Assembly (NCBI GenBank): GCA_019510195.1
Contig: JAEKKW010000059.1
Coordinates: 1-50,986, forward strand
DNA length: 50,986 nucleotides
Reading direction: 5' to 3'
DNA from: Lysobacterales bacterium
GTDB taxonomy: Bacteria; Pseudomonadota; Gammaproteobacteria; Xanthomonadales; Xanthomonadaceae
Of this stretch, positions 1 to 8,768 are shown one piece after another (the stretch's first letter is position 1; each line of letters starts with the position of its first letter). The translations under genes and the position numbers were made by a program. Under the pieces are notes generated by a model that searched no databases, was not told the DNA's origin, and saw only the letters and a list, made by a program, of their open reading frames with translations.

Positions 1-1427
1 CCAACCCTGGCAATGGTGATTGTCGATCGCCGATGTTCGACGCCGACTGGCAGGCGCACGGCTACATGGACCAGGCGGTTTCGCTGATGGAAACCTGGGC
101 CAAGGCGCAGGACCTGCCCGGCATGAAAGTGGAAGTGGTACGACTGGAAGGCCGCACGCCGCTGATCTTCCTCGACATCCCCGCACAGGGAGAAGGCAGC
201 GGCGACGATTGCGTGCTGCTGTACGGACATCTCGACAAGCAGCCGGAAATGACCGGCTGGGACGACGACCTCGGTCCGTGGAAGCCGGTGCTGAAGGGTG
301 ATCGCCTGTATGGCCGCGGCGGTGCCGATGATGGCTACGCGATCTTCGGCTCGCTCACCGCGATCCTTGCACTGCGCGAACAACACGTGCCGCACGCGCG
401 TTGCGTGGTGATGATCGAAGCCTGCGAGGAATCCGGCAGCACCGACCTGCCCGCCTACGTCGATCACCTGGCGCCGCGCATCGGCAAGCCGTCGCTGGTG
501 GTTTGCCTCGATTCCGGCTGCGGCAACTACGAACAACTGTGGTGCACGACATCGCTGCGCGGCCTCGCTGGCGGCAACCTGCGCGTCGACGTGCTGCATG
601 AAGGCGTGCACTCCGGCGATGCGTCGGGCATCGTTCCGTCTAGCTTCCGCATCCTGCGCGAACTGCTCGATCGCGTCGACGACGAGAAGACCGGCACGAT
701 CCGGCTTGATGGCCTGTTCGTCGATGTTCCCGCCGAACGCAAGGCGCAGGCGGCGAAAGTCGCCGAGGTGCTGGGCGACGAGGTGTGGAACAAGTTCCCC
801 TTCATGGAGGGGATGACGCCGATGGCGGACGACAATACCGAGCGCGTGCTCAATCGCACCTGGCGTCCGGCTCTGTCGATCACCGGCATCGATGGCATGC
901 CGCCATTGTCGTCGGCCGGCAACGTGCTGCGTCCGTTCACCGCAGTGAAGCTGTCGCTGCGCCTGCCACCGACGCTGGATGGCACCGCCGCCGGCAACCT
1001 GTTGCGCGACACGCTGCTGGCGAATCCGCCCAGTGGCGCGAAGGTGAGTTTCGAGCTGGAGAAATCATCGGCGGGCTGGAACGCGCCGGCGTTGGCACCG
1101 TGGCTGGAACAGGCGATCGACGCGGCCAGCGAAGCGAGTTTCGGCAAGCCGGCGATGTACATGGGCGAAGGCGGCTCGATTCCGTTCATGGGCATGCTCG
1201 GCGAGAAGTTCCCGGGCGCGCAGTTCATGATCACCGGCGTGCTCGGTCCGCATTCGAATGCGCATGGCCCCAACGAGTTCCTGCACATTCCAATGGGCAA
1301 GGGCGTGACGGCATGCGTGGCGCAGGTGGTCGCAGCGCATCATGCGGCGAGCTTGCGCGGCGAGACGACCGGCAGTGCGGTTGCGCCGGACAGCGGGCAG
1401 CGGCACGGGGACCACGGGTGTTGTTGA
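1..1427 (+). CDS. M20 family metallopeptidase (dipeptidase-like), 5' end outside window
   Basis: Zinc-dependent M20 peptidase, probably a cytosolic di- or oligopeptide hydrolase. The frame is open to the left edge (first whole codon at 3), so the start lies upstream. The residues before the first ATG (33) still resemble the family, whose members usually read NKSPMFD here; this one reads CRSPMFD. Metal and catalytic motifs are in order: YGHLDKQ (His and catalytic Asp), GGADDG (bridging Asp), EACEESGS (catalytic and metal Glu), LDSGCG (Asp) and GPHSNAHG (last His). The lid/dimerisation domain lies between the last two. The C-terminus ends in an unusual polar tail with two cysteines. Substrate cannot be told from sequence. 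Repeat R1 follows directly. Confidence 0.88.
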   Translation, partial: NPGNGDCRSPMFDADWQAHGYMDQAVSLMETWAKAQDLPGMKVEVVRLEGRTPLIFLDIPAQGEGSGDDCVLLYGHLDKQPEMTGWDDDLGPWKPVLKGDRLYGRGGADDGYAIFGSLTAILALREQHVPHARCVVMIEACEESGSTDLPAYVDHLAPRIGKPSLVVCLDSGCGNYEQLWCTTSLRGLAGGNLRVDVLHEGVHSGDASGIVPSSFRILRELLDRVDDEKTGTIRLDGLFVDVPAERKAQAAKVAEVLGDEVWNKFPFMEGMTPMADDNTERVLNRTWRPALSITGIDGMPPLSSAGNVLRPFTAVKLSLRLPPTLDGTAAGNLLRDTLLANPPSGAKVSFELEKSSAGWNAPALAPWLEQAIDAASEASFGKPAMYMGEGGSIPFMGMLGEKFPGAQFMITGVLGPHSNAHGPNEFLHIPMGKGVTACVAQVVAAHHAASLRGETTGSAVAPDSGQRHGDHGCC

Positions 1428-1450
1428 ACTAGCACGCGCCCGGTTTGGCG

Positions 1451-1720
1451 CAACAGCATCGCACGCGCTGGCTTGGTGGGCGGCCAGCTCCGGTGCGCGG
1501 GCCGCCGTGAATACATCCATGTAGGCTCATGCGCCGCATCCATGCGGCGCAATGCCCGCGCACCGGACTGGCGCACCCACTGCCGCGCGCGTGTTGTTGC
1601 CTTCTGAGAAAGAGCGAAAAGCCCGCCACCGGCGGCGCCTATGCGGTTCGTCTGTAGCGCCGACCGTACGCAGCATGGATGCTGCGTACGAGCCTACATG
1701 GACGTATTCACGGCGTGTCG
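1451..1720. repeat. Intergenic repeat copy R1 with 26-bp terminal inverted repeats
   Basis: This explains most of the 349-base gap between the peptidase and cysA. Inverted repeats lie at 1503-1528 and 1690-1715 (25 of 26 bases complementary) and contain TGAATACATCCATGTAGG. Just inside them are two perfect hairpins: 1530-1551 (loop CC) and 1665-1690 (12-bp arms, loop GG). A conserved core includes GAAAAGCCCGCCACCGG. About 50 bases left of the first inverted repeat also match copy R2 (17859-18110), so the true element may be larger than the inverted repeats. It has no coding capacity worth calling. Nothing was seen in 1721-1776. Confidence 0.85.
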
Positions 1721-1776
1721 GCGGCTGCAGACAACCGCGATAGGCGCACAACCGGGCGATGTTTTTGCGAAGACGC

Positions 1777-2934
1777 CTACCCGCGCTCAGATGGGTATAT
1801 CCGCCAAGCGCGCGGCAACACACCAATGACCGCGCCGACCGCTGGAACATCGGTATCCGACCCGACGGCGAGATCGAGCTCCAGCAAGCGCGACTGTGCG
1901 TCCACCTGCGCCTCGATCGTGATGCGCCCCGAACGCAGATGCGTCGCCAGCACCTTCGCGGGAACACCAGTCGAGGCATCGACGATCTCGAGATCATGCG
2001 GTCGCACGTACAACCGCCCATGCCCGGCAGCGACATCCGTGGGTACCGTGAAGCCGTGGCCATCGATGCCGAAGCGCCCGTCAATGACCCGGCCGTCGAA
2101 CACGTTGGCGCGGCCAATGAAATCGAACACGTATTCCGACGCCGGCGCTTCGTAGATTTCGCGCGGCGTGCCGACCTGCTCGATCCGGCCTTCGCGCAAT
2201 ACCACCACGCGATCGGCGAGTTCCAGCGCTTCTTCCTGGTCATGGGTGACGAACAGCGTGGTCTGCCCGGTCTGCTCATGCAGCGTGCGCAGCCAGCGCC
2301 GGAGGTCGACGCGCACCTTGGCATCGAGCGCGCCGAACGGTTCGTCGAGCAGCAGCAGGCTGGGATCGATCGCCAACGCGCGCGCCAATGCCACGCGCTG
2401 GCGCTGGCCGCCCGACAACTGCTCGGGGAAGCGCCCGCCGAATTCGTTGAGCTGGATCAGCTTCAACAGCTCTTCCACGCGCTGGCGAATCGTCGCCTTG
2501 TCCGGTCGGCGCGAACGCGGACGGCTGCGCAGGCCGAAGGCGATATTCTCGGCCACCGTCATGTGGCGGAACAGTGCGTAATGCTGGAACACGAAGCCGA
2601 CGTTGCGCTGGCGCAGGCTGAGGCGCGTGGCATCGACATCGCCGAACAACACCTGGCCGGCATCGGCATCGAGCAGCCCGGCGATCACCCGCAACAGCGT
2701 GGTCTTGCCGGAGCCCGACGGCCCCAGCAAAGCGACCAGTTCGCCCGACGCGATGTCGAGGTCGACCGCATCGAGCGCGGCGGTCTTGCCATAACGTTTG
2801 CCGAGTTGGCGAATGTGGAGATCCATGCCCTGCCTTGCGGCGACCGCCCGGGGATGGGCAACCGTCGGCGGATGATGCCATTCGGGCGTGACATCGCGTG
2901 TCACGACCGGAGTGCGATGGATGGCGGCATTCAT
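1777..2934 (-). CDS. cysA: Sulfate/thiosulfate ABC transporter ATP-binding protein CysA
   Basis: ATPase subunit that powers sulfate import with CysT, CysW and the periplasmic Sbp. Motifs: Walker [13 protein letters not shown]-loop FQHYALF, signature LSGGQRQRV, Walker [10 protein letters not shown]-loop VTHDQ, then a C-terminal TOBE-like region. The start at 2934 overlaps the cysW stop (ATGA) and has GGAAG 8 bases upstream, giving 385 aa. However, CysA proteins normally begin where Met37 lies here (ATG at 2826, 349 aa). The 36 extra residues look non-homologous and contain a perfect stem-loop (2887-2905), so 2826 is a serious alternative. Last gene of the operon; no clear terminator before R1. 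Confidence 0.93.
   Translation of the reverse strand: MNAAIHRTPVVTRDVTPEWHHPPTVAHPRAVAARQGMDLHIRQLGKRYGKTAALDAVDLDIASGELVALLGPSGSGKTTLLRVIAGLLDADAGQVLFGDVDATRLSLRQRNVGFVFQHYALFRHMTVAENIAFGLRSRPRSRRPDKATIRQRVEELLKLIQLNEFGGRFPEQLSGGQRQRVALARALAIDPSLLLLDEPFGALDAKVRVDLRRWLRTLHEQTGQTTLFVTHDQEEALELADRVVVLREGRIEQVGTPREIYEAPASEYVFDFIGRANVFDGRVIDGRFGIDGHGFTVPTDVAAGHGRLYVRPHDLEIVDASTGVPAKVLATHLRSGRITIEAQVDAQSRLLELDLAVGSDTDVPAVGAVIGVLPRAWRIYPSERG
2887..2905 (-). other. Perfect stem-loop at the cysW-cysA junction
   Basis: CGTGACA and TGTCACG (7-bp arms, 5-base spacer) flank TCGCG. If cysA starts at 2826, this sits in a 104-base spacer and could be an intercistronic stability or processing hairpin. If cysA starts at 2934, it is inside the coding sequence. 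Confidence 0.4.
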
Positions 2935-3803
2935 GCGTGATGCTTCCGGTGGGTCTGGGCGAGCGAATCGCCGTGGCTCGATTCCAGCCAGAACTTCGCC
3001 AGCAAGGTGACCAGCGCGAGCCCGCTGAGCAGAGATGCCGCAGCGAAGGCCGCCGTGGCGTTGAATTCGTTGTAGAGGATTTCGATGTGCAGCGGCAACG
3101 TGTTGGTCAGTCCGCGGATGTGGCCGGACACCACCGACACCGCGCCGAATTCGCCCATCGCGCGCGCACTGCACAGCAATACGCCATACAACAGTCCCCA
3201 CTTGATGTTGGGCAGGGTGACGCGCCGGAACATCGTCCACGCGCCGGCACCCAGCGAACGCGCCGCAAGTTCCTCGTCGCTGCCCTGCTGCTGCATCAGC
3301 GGGATGAGTTCGCGCACCACGAATGGAAAGGTGATGAACAGGGTCGCCAACACGATGCCCGGACGCGCGAACAGGATCTTGACGTCGAAGCGTTCAAGCA
3401 GCGGCGCGAACCAGCCGTGGGTGGTGCTGAACAGCAGGACCAGGCATAAACCGGCCACCACTGGCGACACCGCGAACGGCAGGTCGACCAGCGTCAGCAA
3501 CACGCGCTTGCCGGTGAATTCGAAACGCACCACCGCCCAGGCCATCAGGGTGCCGAACACGGCGTTGACCGGAATCACCACCGCCGCGGTGAACAGCGTC
3601 AGCTTGAGTGCGGCGACGGCATCGGGATCGCGCAGCGCCGACCACCACGCATGGAAGCCGTCACCGAAGGCGGCTGCAAGCACCATCAACAACGGCAGCA
3701 CCACCAGCCCGAGCAGGACCAACACGGCGAGCGCAATCAGCACGACGCGCAGCCACCATGGTTCGCGCAGGGCGTCATCCATGTCCATGCCTCGTGCGCG
3801 CAT
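2931..3803 (-). CDS. cysW: Sulfate ABC transporter permease CysW
   Basis: Inner-membrane permease of the sulfate/thiosulfate importer, paired with CysT. At 290 aa it has about six hydrophobic segments, beginning with [20 protein letters not shown]. The cytoplasmic coupling loop that docks on CysA is visible as [20 protein letters not shown]. The first ATG (3803) lies inside the end of cysT, so the two genes overlap by 29 bases; an ATG at 3788 (Met6) is also possible. CysW is told from CysT by its position between cysT and cysA and by its C-terminal [15 protein letters not shown] stretch, typical of CysW. Confidence 0.93.
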   Translation of the reverse strand: MRARGMDMDDALREPWWLRVVLIALAVLVLLGLVVLPLLMVLAAAFGDGFHAWWSALRDPDAVAALKLTLFTAAVVIPVNAVFGTLMAWAVVRFEFTGKRVLLTLVDLPFAVSPVVAGLCLVLLFSTTHGWFAPLLERFDVKILFARPGIVLATLFITFPFVVRELIPLMQQQGSDEELAARSLGAGAWTMFRRVTLPNIKWGLLYGVLLCSARAMGEFGAVSVVSGHIRGLTNTLPLHIEILYNEFNATAAFAAASLLSGLALVTLLAKFWLESSHGDSLAQTHRKHHA

Positions 3804-4644
3804 AGCGGGACAACGACGGCAACGCGTTGATCGCCAGCAGGCAGGCGAACGATGCCGCGAGCAGCAGGGCCGCGATCGCGATCGCGCCGTCGTAGTCGTA
3901 TTCCTCGAGGCGGATGGTGATCAGCAGCGGCGCGATTTCGGTCGAGTACGGCTTGTTGCCGGCGATGAAGATCACCGAGCCGTATTCGCCGAGGGCCCGG
4001 GCGAACGCCAGCGAGAAACCGGTGAGCAGCGCCGGCAGCAGTTCCGGCAGGATCACCCGCCGCAGCGTGGTGAAGCGCGACGCACCCAGCGACACCGCGG
4101 CTTCTTCCTGCTCGCGACCCAGCGTTTCCAGCACCGGCTGTACCGTGCGCACCGCAAATGGCAGGCCGATGAAGACCAGCGCAACGACGATCCCGATCCA
4201 GGTATAGGCGACCTTCAGGCCCATCGGCTCGACAAAGCGGCCGATCCAGCCATGGCTGGAATAGATCGCGGTGAGCGCGATGCCAGCGACCGCGGTGGGC
4301 AACGCGAATGGCAGGTCGACCAGCGCATCGAGCAGACGCCGACCCGGAAAGCGATAACGCACCAATACCCAGGCGACCAATGCACCGGCGACCAGCGCCA
4401 GCAATGACGCCGCCAGCGATGCGCCGAAACTGAGCTTCAACGCCGCCTGCACGCGCGGATCGTGGATCGCGCGCGACCAGCCTGTCGTGCCCAGCCCCAA
4501 CGCGTGCCAGGTCAGCGCCAGCAGCGGCAGCAGCACGACGATGCCGAGCCAGGCCATGCCGAGGCCGAGGCTCAATCCGAACCCCGGCAACGGGCGCCGC
4601 CGACGCGGCGCGACCAACGGAATGGACAGGGCTGGCGTGCTCAC
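3775..4644 (-). CDS. cysT: Sulfate ABC transporter permease CysT (CysU)
   Basis: First permease of the sulfate importer. It is 289 aa with a short basic N-terminus (APRRRRPLPG), then six hydrophobic segments starting at MAWLGIVVLLPLLALTW. The EAA-type coupling loop reads EEAAVSLGASRFTTLRRV. C-terminal GEYGSVIFIAGN and EEYDYDGAIAIA are typical CysT sequences. The start is GTG (4644), 12 bases after the sbp stop, with no obvious ribosome-binding site, so translation is probably coupled to sbp. It overlaps cysW by 29 bases. Confidence 0.93.
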   Translation of the reverse strand: MSTPALSIPLVAPRRRRPLPGFGLSLGLGMAWLGIVVLLPLLALTWHALGLGTTGWSRAIHDPRVQAALKLSFGASLAASLLALVAGALVAWVLVRYRFPGRRLLDALVDLPFALPTAVAGIALTAIYSSHGWIGRFVEPMGLKVAYTWIGIVVALVFIGLPFAVRTVQPVLETLGREQEEAAVSLGASRFTTLRRVILPELLPALLTGFSLAFARALGEYGSVIFIAGNKPYSTEIAPLLITIRLEEYDYDGAIAIAALLLAASFACLLAINALPSLSRYARTRHGHG

Positions 4645-4656
4645 GGGGTCGAATCG

Positions 4657-5667
4657 TCAGTGCGCGCGCTTGCGGTTGATCTGGTCGAAGAAACCGCCGT
4701 CGGCGAAGTGCTGCGCCTGCGCCTTCTTCCAGCCACCGAATGCGTTGTCGATGGTCACCTGCTTCACCTTGGGGAAGCGCGCCAGTTCCGCGGCGGGCAC
4801 CTTGTCGGGTTCGGCCGGTCGATAGAAATGCCTGGCGGCGATCTCTTGCCCCTGCGGCGAATACAGGAACCGCAGATAGGCCTCGGCCTGCTTGCGCGTA
4901 CCGTGCTTGTCGACGTTCTTGTCGACCCAGGCCACCGGCGGTTCGGCGCGGATGCTCAGCGACGGCACCACGATTTCGAACTTGCCGCGGGTGCCGGCAT
5001 CGTTCACCGCCATCAACGCTTCGTTTTCCCAGGCGATCAGCACGTCGCCGATGCCGCGCTCGACGAAGGTGGTGGTCGAGCCGCGCGCGCCGGTATCGAG
5101 TACCGGCACGTTGTCGTAGAGGCGCGTGAGATAGTCGAGCACCTTGCCGCCATCGCGATACTGATGCGATGCCCACGCCCATGCCGCGAGATAGTTCCAG
5201 CGCGCGCCACCGGAGGTCTTCGGATTCGGCGTGATCACGGCAACCCCGGGCTTGACGAGATCGTCCCAGTCATGGATCGTCTTCGGATTGCCCTTGCGCA
5301 CCAGGAAGACGATGGTCGAGGTATACGGCGCGCTGTTGTACGGCAGGCGCGACTGCCAGTTCACGGGCAGCAGCTTGCCCTTGTCGGCGATGGCATCGAT
5401 GTCGGCGGCAAGCGCCAGGGTGACGACATCGGCTTCAAGGCCATCGATCACCGCGCGCGCCTGCTTGCCGGAACCGCCATGTGAGGCGCGGATGTCGACG
5501 GTCTCGCCGGTCTGTTGCTTCCATTGCACGGCGAACGCCTGGTTGACGTCGGCGTAGAACTCGCGCGTCGGATCGTAGGAAACATTGAGCAGGCTGCTGG
5601 CCCTGGCATTGACCGCGGCCGTGATCAGGACAAGCCCTGCCAACACACTCAGGAAAATCTTGTTCAT
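4657..5667 (-). CDS. sbp: Periplasmic sulfate-binding protein Sbp
   Basis: Captures sulfate in the periplasm and delivers it to CysTWA. The start at ATG 5667 has AGGAT 7 bases upstream and leaves a standard signal peptide ([11 protein letters not shown]..., cleavage near NARA/SS), giving 336 aa. An upstream in-frame ATG at 5763 would bury the signal peptide and is rejected. Family marks: [77 protein letters not shown] and the end [10 protein letters not shown]. Close agreement with E. coli Sbp through these blocks favours Sbp over the related CysP. It sits 92 bases after cysNC, with a small GCCGG/CCGGC hairpin (5716-5732) in the gap. Confidence 0.94.
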   Translation of the reverse strand: MNKIFLSVLAGLVLITAAVNARASSLLNVSYDPTREFYADVNQAFAVQWKQQTGETVDIRASHGGSGKQARAVIDGLEADVVTLALAADIDAIADKGKLLPVNWQSRLPYNSAPYTSTIVFLVRKGNPKTIHDWDDLVKPGVAVITPNPKTSGGARWNYLAAWAWASHQYRDGGKVLDYLTRLYDNVPVLDTGARGSTTTFVERGIGDVLIAWENEALMAVNDAGTRGKFEIVVPSLSIRAEPPVAWVDKNVDKHGTRKQAEAYLRFLYSPQGQEIAARHFYRPAEPDKVPAAELARFPKVKQVTIDNAFGGWKKAQAQHFADGGFFDQINRKRAH

Positions 5668-5759
5668 CGCGGAATCCTTGACGGAATCTGGAGGGAAATC
5701 TGCAGCGTTCGAGTCGCCGGAATCGTGCCGGCTGCGCGTGAATTTGGCATGACGAATGT

Positions 5760-7634
5760 TCATATTTCGTAATTCCCCTCAAGGAGGCGCGCCACCACCC
5801 GTTCCGCAAGGGCTTGCGCCGATGCGCTGGTGGTGTCGAGCACGATGTCTGCGTTGTCCGGCGCCTCGTAGGGCGAATCGATGCCGGTGAAATTGGGGAG
5901 TTCGCCACGACGCGCCTTGGCGTACAGGCCCTTGACGTCGCGGCCTTCGGCGACCTCCAGCGGCGTGTCGACGAAGACTTCGATGAAGTCGCCGCGGCCG
6001 AACAGCTCGCGCGCCATCCCGCGTTCGGCGCGGAACGGAGAAATGAAGCTGACCAGCACGATCAATCCGGCATCGGTCATCAACTTCGCCACTTCGGCGA
6101 CGCGCCGCAGGTTCTCGACGCGATCGACGTCGGTGAAGCCGAGGTCGCGATTGAGTCCGTGGCGGACGTTGTCGCCATCGAGCACGAAGGCGTGCAAGCC
6201 GAGTGCGTGCAGGCGCTTGTCGACCAGGTTGGCGATCGCCGACTTGCCCGCACCCGACAGGCCGGTGAACCATACGCAACGCGGCACCTGGCCCTTGCTG
6301 CGCGCACGCGCGGCCTTGTCGACATCGATGTGCTGCCAGTGGATGTTGCCGGCGCGACGCAGGGCGAAGTCGAACGTCCCGGCAGCGGCGGTGGCGTTGT
6401 CGAGGCGATCGATCAGGATGAAGGTACCGAGCGCGCGATCGTCGTTGTAATTCTCGAACGCGATCGGCTGGTCGAGCGACAGGTTGCAGACGCCGACTTC
6501 GTTGAGATCGAGCTGGCGCGCCGCGAGCTGCGCCTGGGTATTGACGTCGATGCGATGCTTGATCTCGGTGACCGTGGCATTGACGGTGCGCGTTCCCGAC
6601 TTCAGCAGATAGGCGCGACCGGGCAGCAGCGGCGCTTCGTTCATCCACAGCACGTGCGCGGCGAACTGGTCGGCGACCTGCGGCGGTTGGCTGGCAGCGG
6701 CGAGCACGTCACCGCGACTGGCATCCACTTCGTCGGCGAGCGTGAGCGTGACCGCCTGCCCGGCCGTCGCGATTGCGAGATCGCCATCGGCGGTGACGAT
6801 GCGCGCGACATGCGAACGCTGGCCCGATGGCAGCACCACCACTTCGTCACCGGGACGCACGCGACCCGAGGTGATCGTGCCGGAGAATCCGCGGAAATCG
6901 TGGTGTGGACGGTTCACCCACTGCACCGGGAAGCGCAGGCCGGCATCGTCGCGGGCATCTTCGACCTCGACGTTCTCCAGCCATTCCAGCAAGGTGGGGC
7001 CGTGGTACCACGGTGTCGCTTCCGATCGTTGCAGCAGGTTGTCGCCCTTCAGCGCCGACAGCGGCACGGCCTGCACGTCGGCGATGCCGAGTTGCGTCGC
7101 CAATTCGCGGTAGTCGCGTTCGATCCGTTCGAACGCGTCGCGATCGTAACCGACGAGATCGAGCTTGTTGACCGCCAGCACCACGTGGCGGATGCCGAAC
7201 AACGCAAGGATGTAGCTGTGGCGACGCGTCTGCGGCAGCAGGCCCTTGCGCGCATCGACCAGCACCACCGCGGCATCGGCGGTCGAAGCGCCGGTCGCCA
7301 TGTTGCGGGTGTACTGCTCGTGGCCGGGGCAATCGGCGACGATGAATTTGCGCTTGTCCGTACCGAAGAAGCGGTAGGCGACATCGATGGTGATGCCCTG
7401 CTCGCGTTCTGCGGCCAGCCCGTCGAGCAGCAAGGCGTAATCGATGTCGTCGCCCTGGGTGCCATGGCGGCGGCTGTCCTGCGCGAGCGCATCGAGCTGG
7501 TCGGCGAACAGTCCCTTGCTGTCGTGGAGCAGGCGCCCGATCAGCGTGCTCTTGCCATCATCGACGCTGCCGCAGGTGATGAAGCGCAGCAGGGTGCTGG
7601 CCTCGTGATGGCGGAGATAATCGGCGACGCCCAT
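5760..7634 (-). CDS. cysNC: Bifunctional CysN/CysC: ATP sulfurylase GTPase subunit fused to APS kinase
   Basis: With CysD it makes adenosine 5'-phosphosulfate (APS) at the cost of GTP. The fused kinase then phosphorylates APS to PAPS, the substrate of CysH. At 624 aa the GTPase half (about 1-440) has GSVDDGKST (22-30), [11 protein letters not shown] and NKLDLV, followed by EF-Tu-like beta-barrel domains. The kinase half has its own P-loop GLSGAGKS near residue 456, then [10 protein letters not shown] and [10 protein letters not shown]. The start overlaps the cysD stop (TGATG). The fusion is a known arrangement in several proteobacteria. Both halves look intact. Confidence 0.95.
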   Translation of the reverse strand: MGVADYLRHHEASTLLRFITCGSVDDGKSTLIGRLLHDSKGLFADQLDALAQDSRRHGTQGDDIDYALLLDGLAAEREQGITIDVAYRFFGTDKRKFIVADCPGHEQYTRNMATGASTADAAVVLVDARKGLLPQTRRHSYILALFGIRHVVLAVNKLDLVGYDRDAFERIERDYRELATQLGIADVQAVPLSALKGDNLLQRSEATPWYHGPTLLEWLENVEVEDARDDAGLRFPVQWVNRPHHDFRGFSGTITSGRVRPGDEVVVLPSGQRSHVARIVTADGDLAIATAGQAVTLTLADEVDASRGDVLAAASQPPQVADQFAAHVLWMNEAPLLPGRAYLLKSGTRTVNATVTEIKHRIDVNTQAQLAARQLDLNEVGVCNLSLDQPIAFENYNDDRALGTFILIDRLDNATAAAGTFDFALRRAGNIHWQHIDVDKAARARSKGQVPRCVWFTGLSGAGKSAIANLVDKRLHALGLHAFVLDGDNVRHGLNRDLGFTDVDRVENLRRVAEVAKLMTDAGLIVLVSFISPFRAERGMARELFGRGDFIEVFVDTPLEVAEGRDVKGLYAKARRGELPNFTGIDSPYEAPDNADIVLDTTSASAQALAERVVARLLEGNYEI

Positions 7635-8590
7635 CAGAAATAGCCCTCCTGCTTCTTCTTCTCCATCGAGGCCGACGGATCGTGGTCGATCATCCGGCCC
7701 TGGCGTTCCGATGTGGTCGCGACCAGCATTTCGCCGATGACCTTCTCCAGGGTGTCGGCATCGGATTCGATGGCGCCGGTCAGTGGGTAGCAGCCGAGGG
7801 TGCGGAAGCGCACGCGGCGAAGCGACGGCGTTTCGCCCGTGCGCAATGGAAGGCGCTCGTCATCGACCATGATCAACGCGCCGTCGCGCTCCACCACCGG
7901 GCGTTCGGCGGCGAGATAGAGCGAAGGCACCTCGATCCCTTCGCGATAGATGTAGAGCCAGATGTCGAGCTCGGTCCAGTTCGACAGCGGGAACACCCGC
8001 ACCGATTCACCGGCGGCGATCCGCGTGTTGTACAGCGACCACAATTCCGGCCGCTGCTGTTTGGGGTCCCAGCGATGCCGGGCGTTGCGAAACGAGAAGA
8101 TGCGCTCCTTGGCGCGCGATTTCTCCTCATCGCGGCGGGCACCACCGATCGCGGCATCGAAAGCGCCGGCATCCAGCGCCTGCTTCAACGCCTGCGTCTT
8201 CATCACGTCGGTGTGGACGGCGGCGCCATGGCTGATCGGGCCGATGCCGCGCGCGATTCCATCTGGATTGCTGTGCACGCGCAGTTCGATGCCGGTCTCG
8301 GCGGCGCGGCGATCGCGGAACGCGATCATCTCGCGGAATTTCCAGCCGGTATCGACGTGCAACAGCGGGATCGGCGGACGTCCCGGCGCGAAGGCCTTCA
8401 GCAACAGGTGCAACAACACCGAGCTGTCCTTGCCGATCGAGTACAGCAACACCGGATTGCGGAACTCGGCCGCGACCTCGCGCAGGATGTGGATGCTCTC
8501 GGCCTCGAGGCGATCGAGATGTCCAAGTGCCGCGACCGGCGGTGACACGGGGACGGAGGGCGAAATGGCGGCGAGGCGTTGCAACGACAC
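7634..8590 (-). CDS. cysD: Sulfate adenylyltransferase small subunit CysD
   Basis: Catalytic subunit of ATP sulfurylase (sulfate plus ATP to APS), working with CysN. Family blocks: [29 protein letters not shown] (PP-loop), [55 protein letters not shown], and the C-terminal [10 protein letters not shown]...KKKQEGYF. The GTG at 8590, with AGGA upstream, gives 318 aa, close to the roughly 302 aa of E. coli CysD. The longer frame from 8668 adds 26 residues with no family match. First gene of the cysD-cysNC-sbp-cysTWA operon, divergent from cysJ. Confidence 0.93.
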   Translation of the reverse strand: MSLQRLAAISPSVPVSPPVAALGHLDRLEAESIHILREVAAEFRNPVLLYSIGKDSSVLLHLLLKAFAPGRPPIPLLHVDTGWKFREMIAFRDRRAAETGIELRVHSNPDGIARGIGPISHGAAVHTDVMKTQALKQALDAGAFDAAIGGARRDEEKSRAKERIFSFRNARHRWDPKQQRPELWSLYNTRIAAGESVRVFPLSNWTELDIWLYIYREGIEVPSLYLAAERPVVERDGALIMVDDERLPLRTGETPSLRRVRFRTLGCYPLTGAIESDADTLEKVIGEMLVATTSERQGRMIDHDPSASMEKKKQEGYF

Positions 8591-8684
8591 GGCGGTGATC
8601 CTGGTACGGGCATGGACATGACCGCACGACTGCGGACGCCACCGAGTATCGGCAGCGCACCAACGCACCGGAAATGCACGTACG

Positions 8685-8714
8685 GCATAACGACATGACC
8701 ATCGTTCCTTATGC
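8685..8714. promoter_or_regulatory. Inverted repeat in the cysD-cysJ divergent promoter region
   Basis: The 178-base gap between cysD and cysJ holds an imperfect inverted repeat. GCATAACGA starts at 8685, and TCGTTCCTTATGC ends at 8714. The TTATGC half also occurs in the cysB-cysG gap (14168-14173), so it may belong to a shared operator. A CysB site is the natural guess (inference). No convincing -35/-10 pair was seen. Confidence 0.4.
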
Positions 8715-8768
8715 GCAGGCGGCCGCCTTCCCTAGTCTTTGCGTTGTCGCAATCCCGACCACGCCATC

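Noticed and set aside
1759-2940. 393-codon plus-strand frame opposite cysA
   Set aside because: Mirror frame of a well-supported ABC ATPase; no domain and no ribosome-binding site.
5814-7643. 609-codon open frame on the plus strand opposite cysNC
   Set aside because: Antisense shadow typical of high-GC DNA; composition is Arg/Ala/His/Gln-rich with no recognisable domain, while cysNC is certain.
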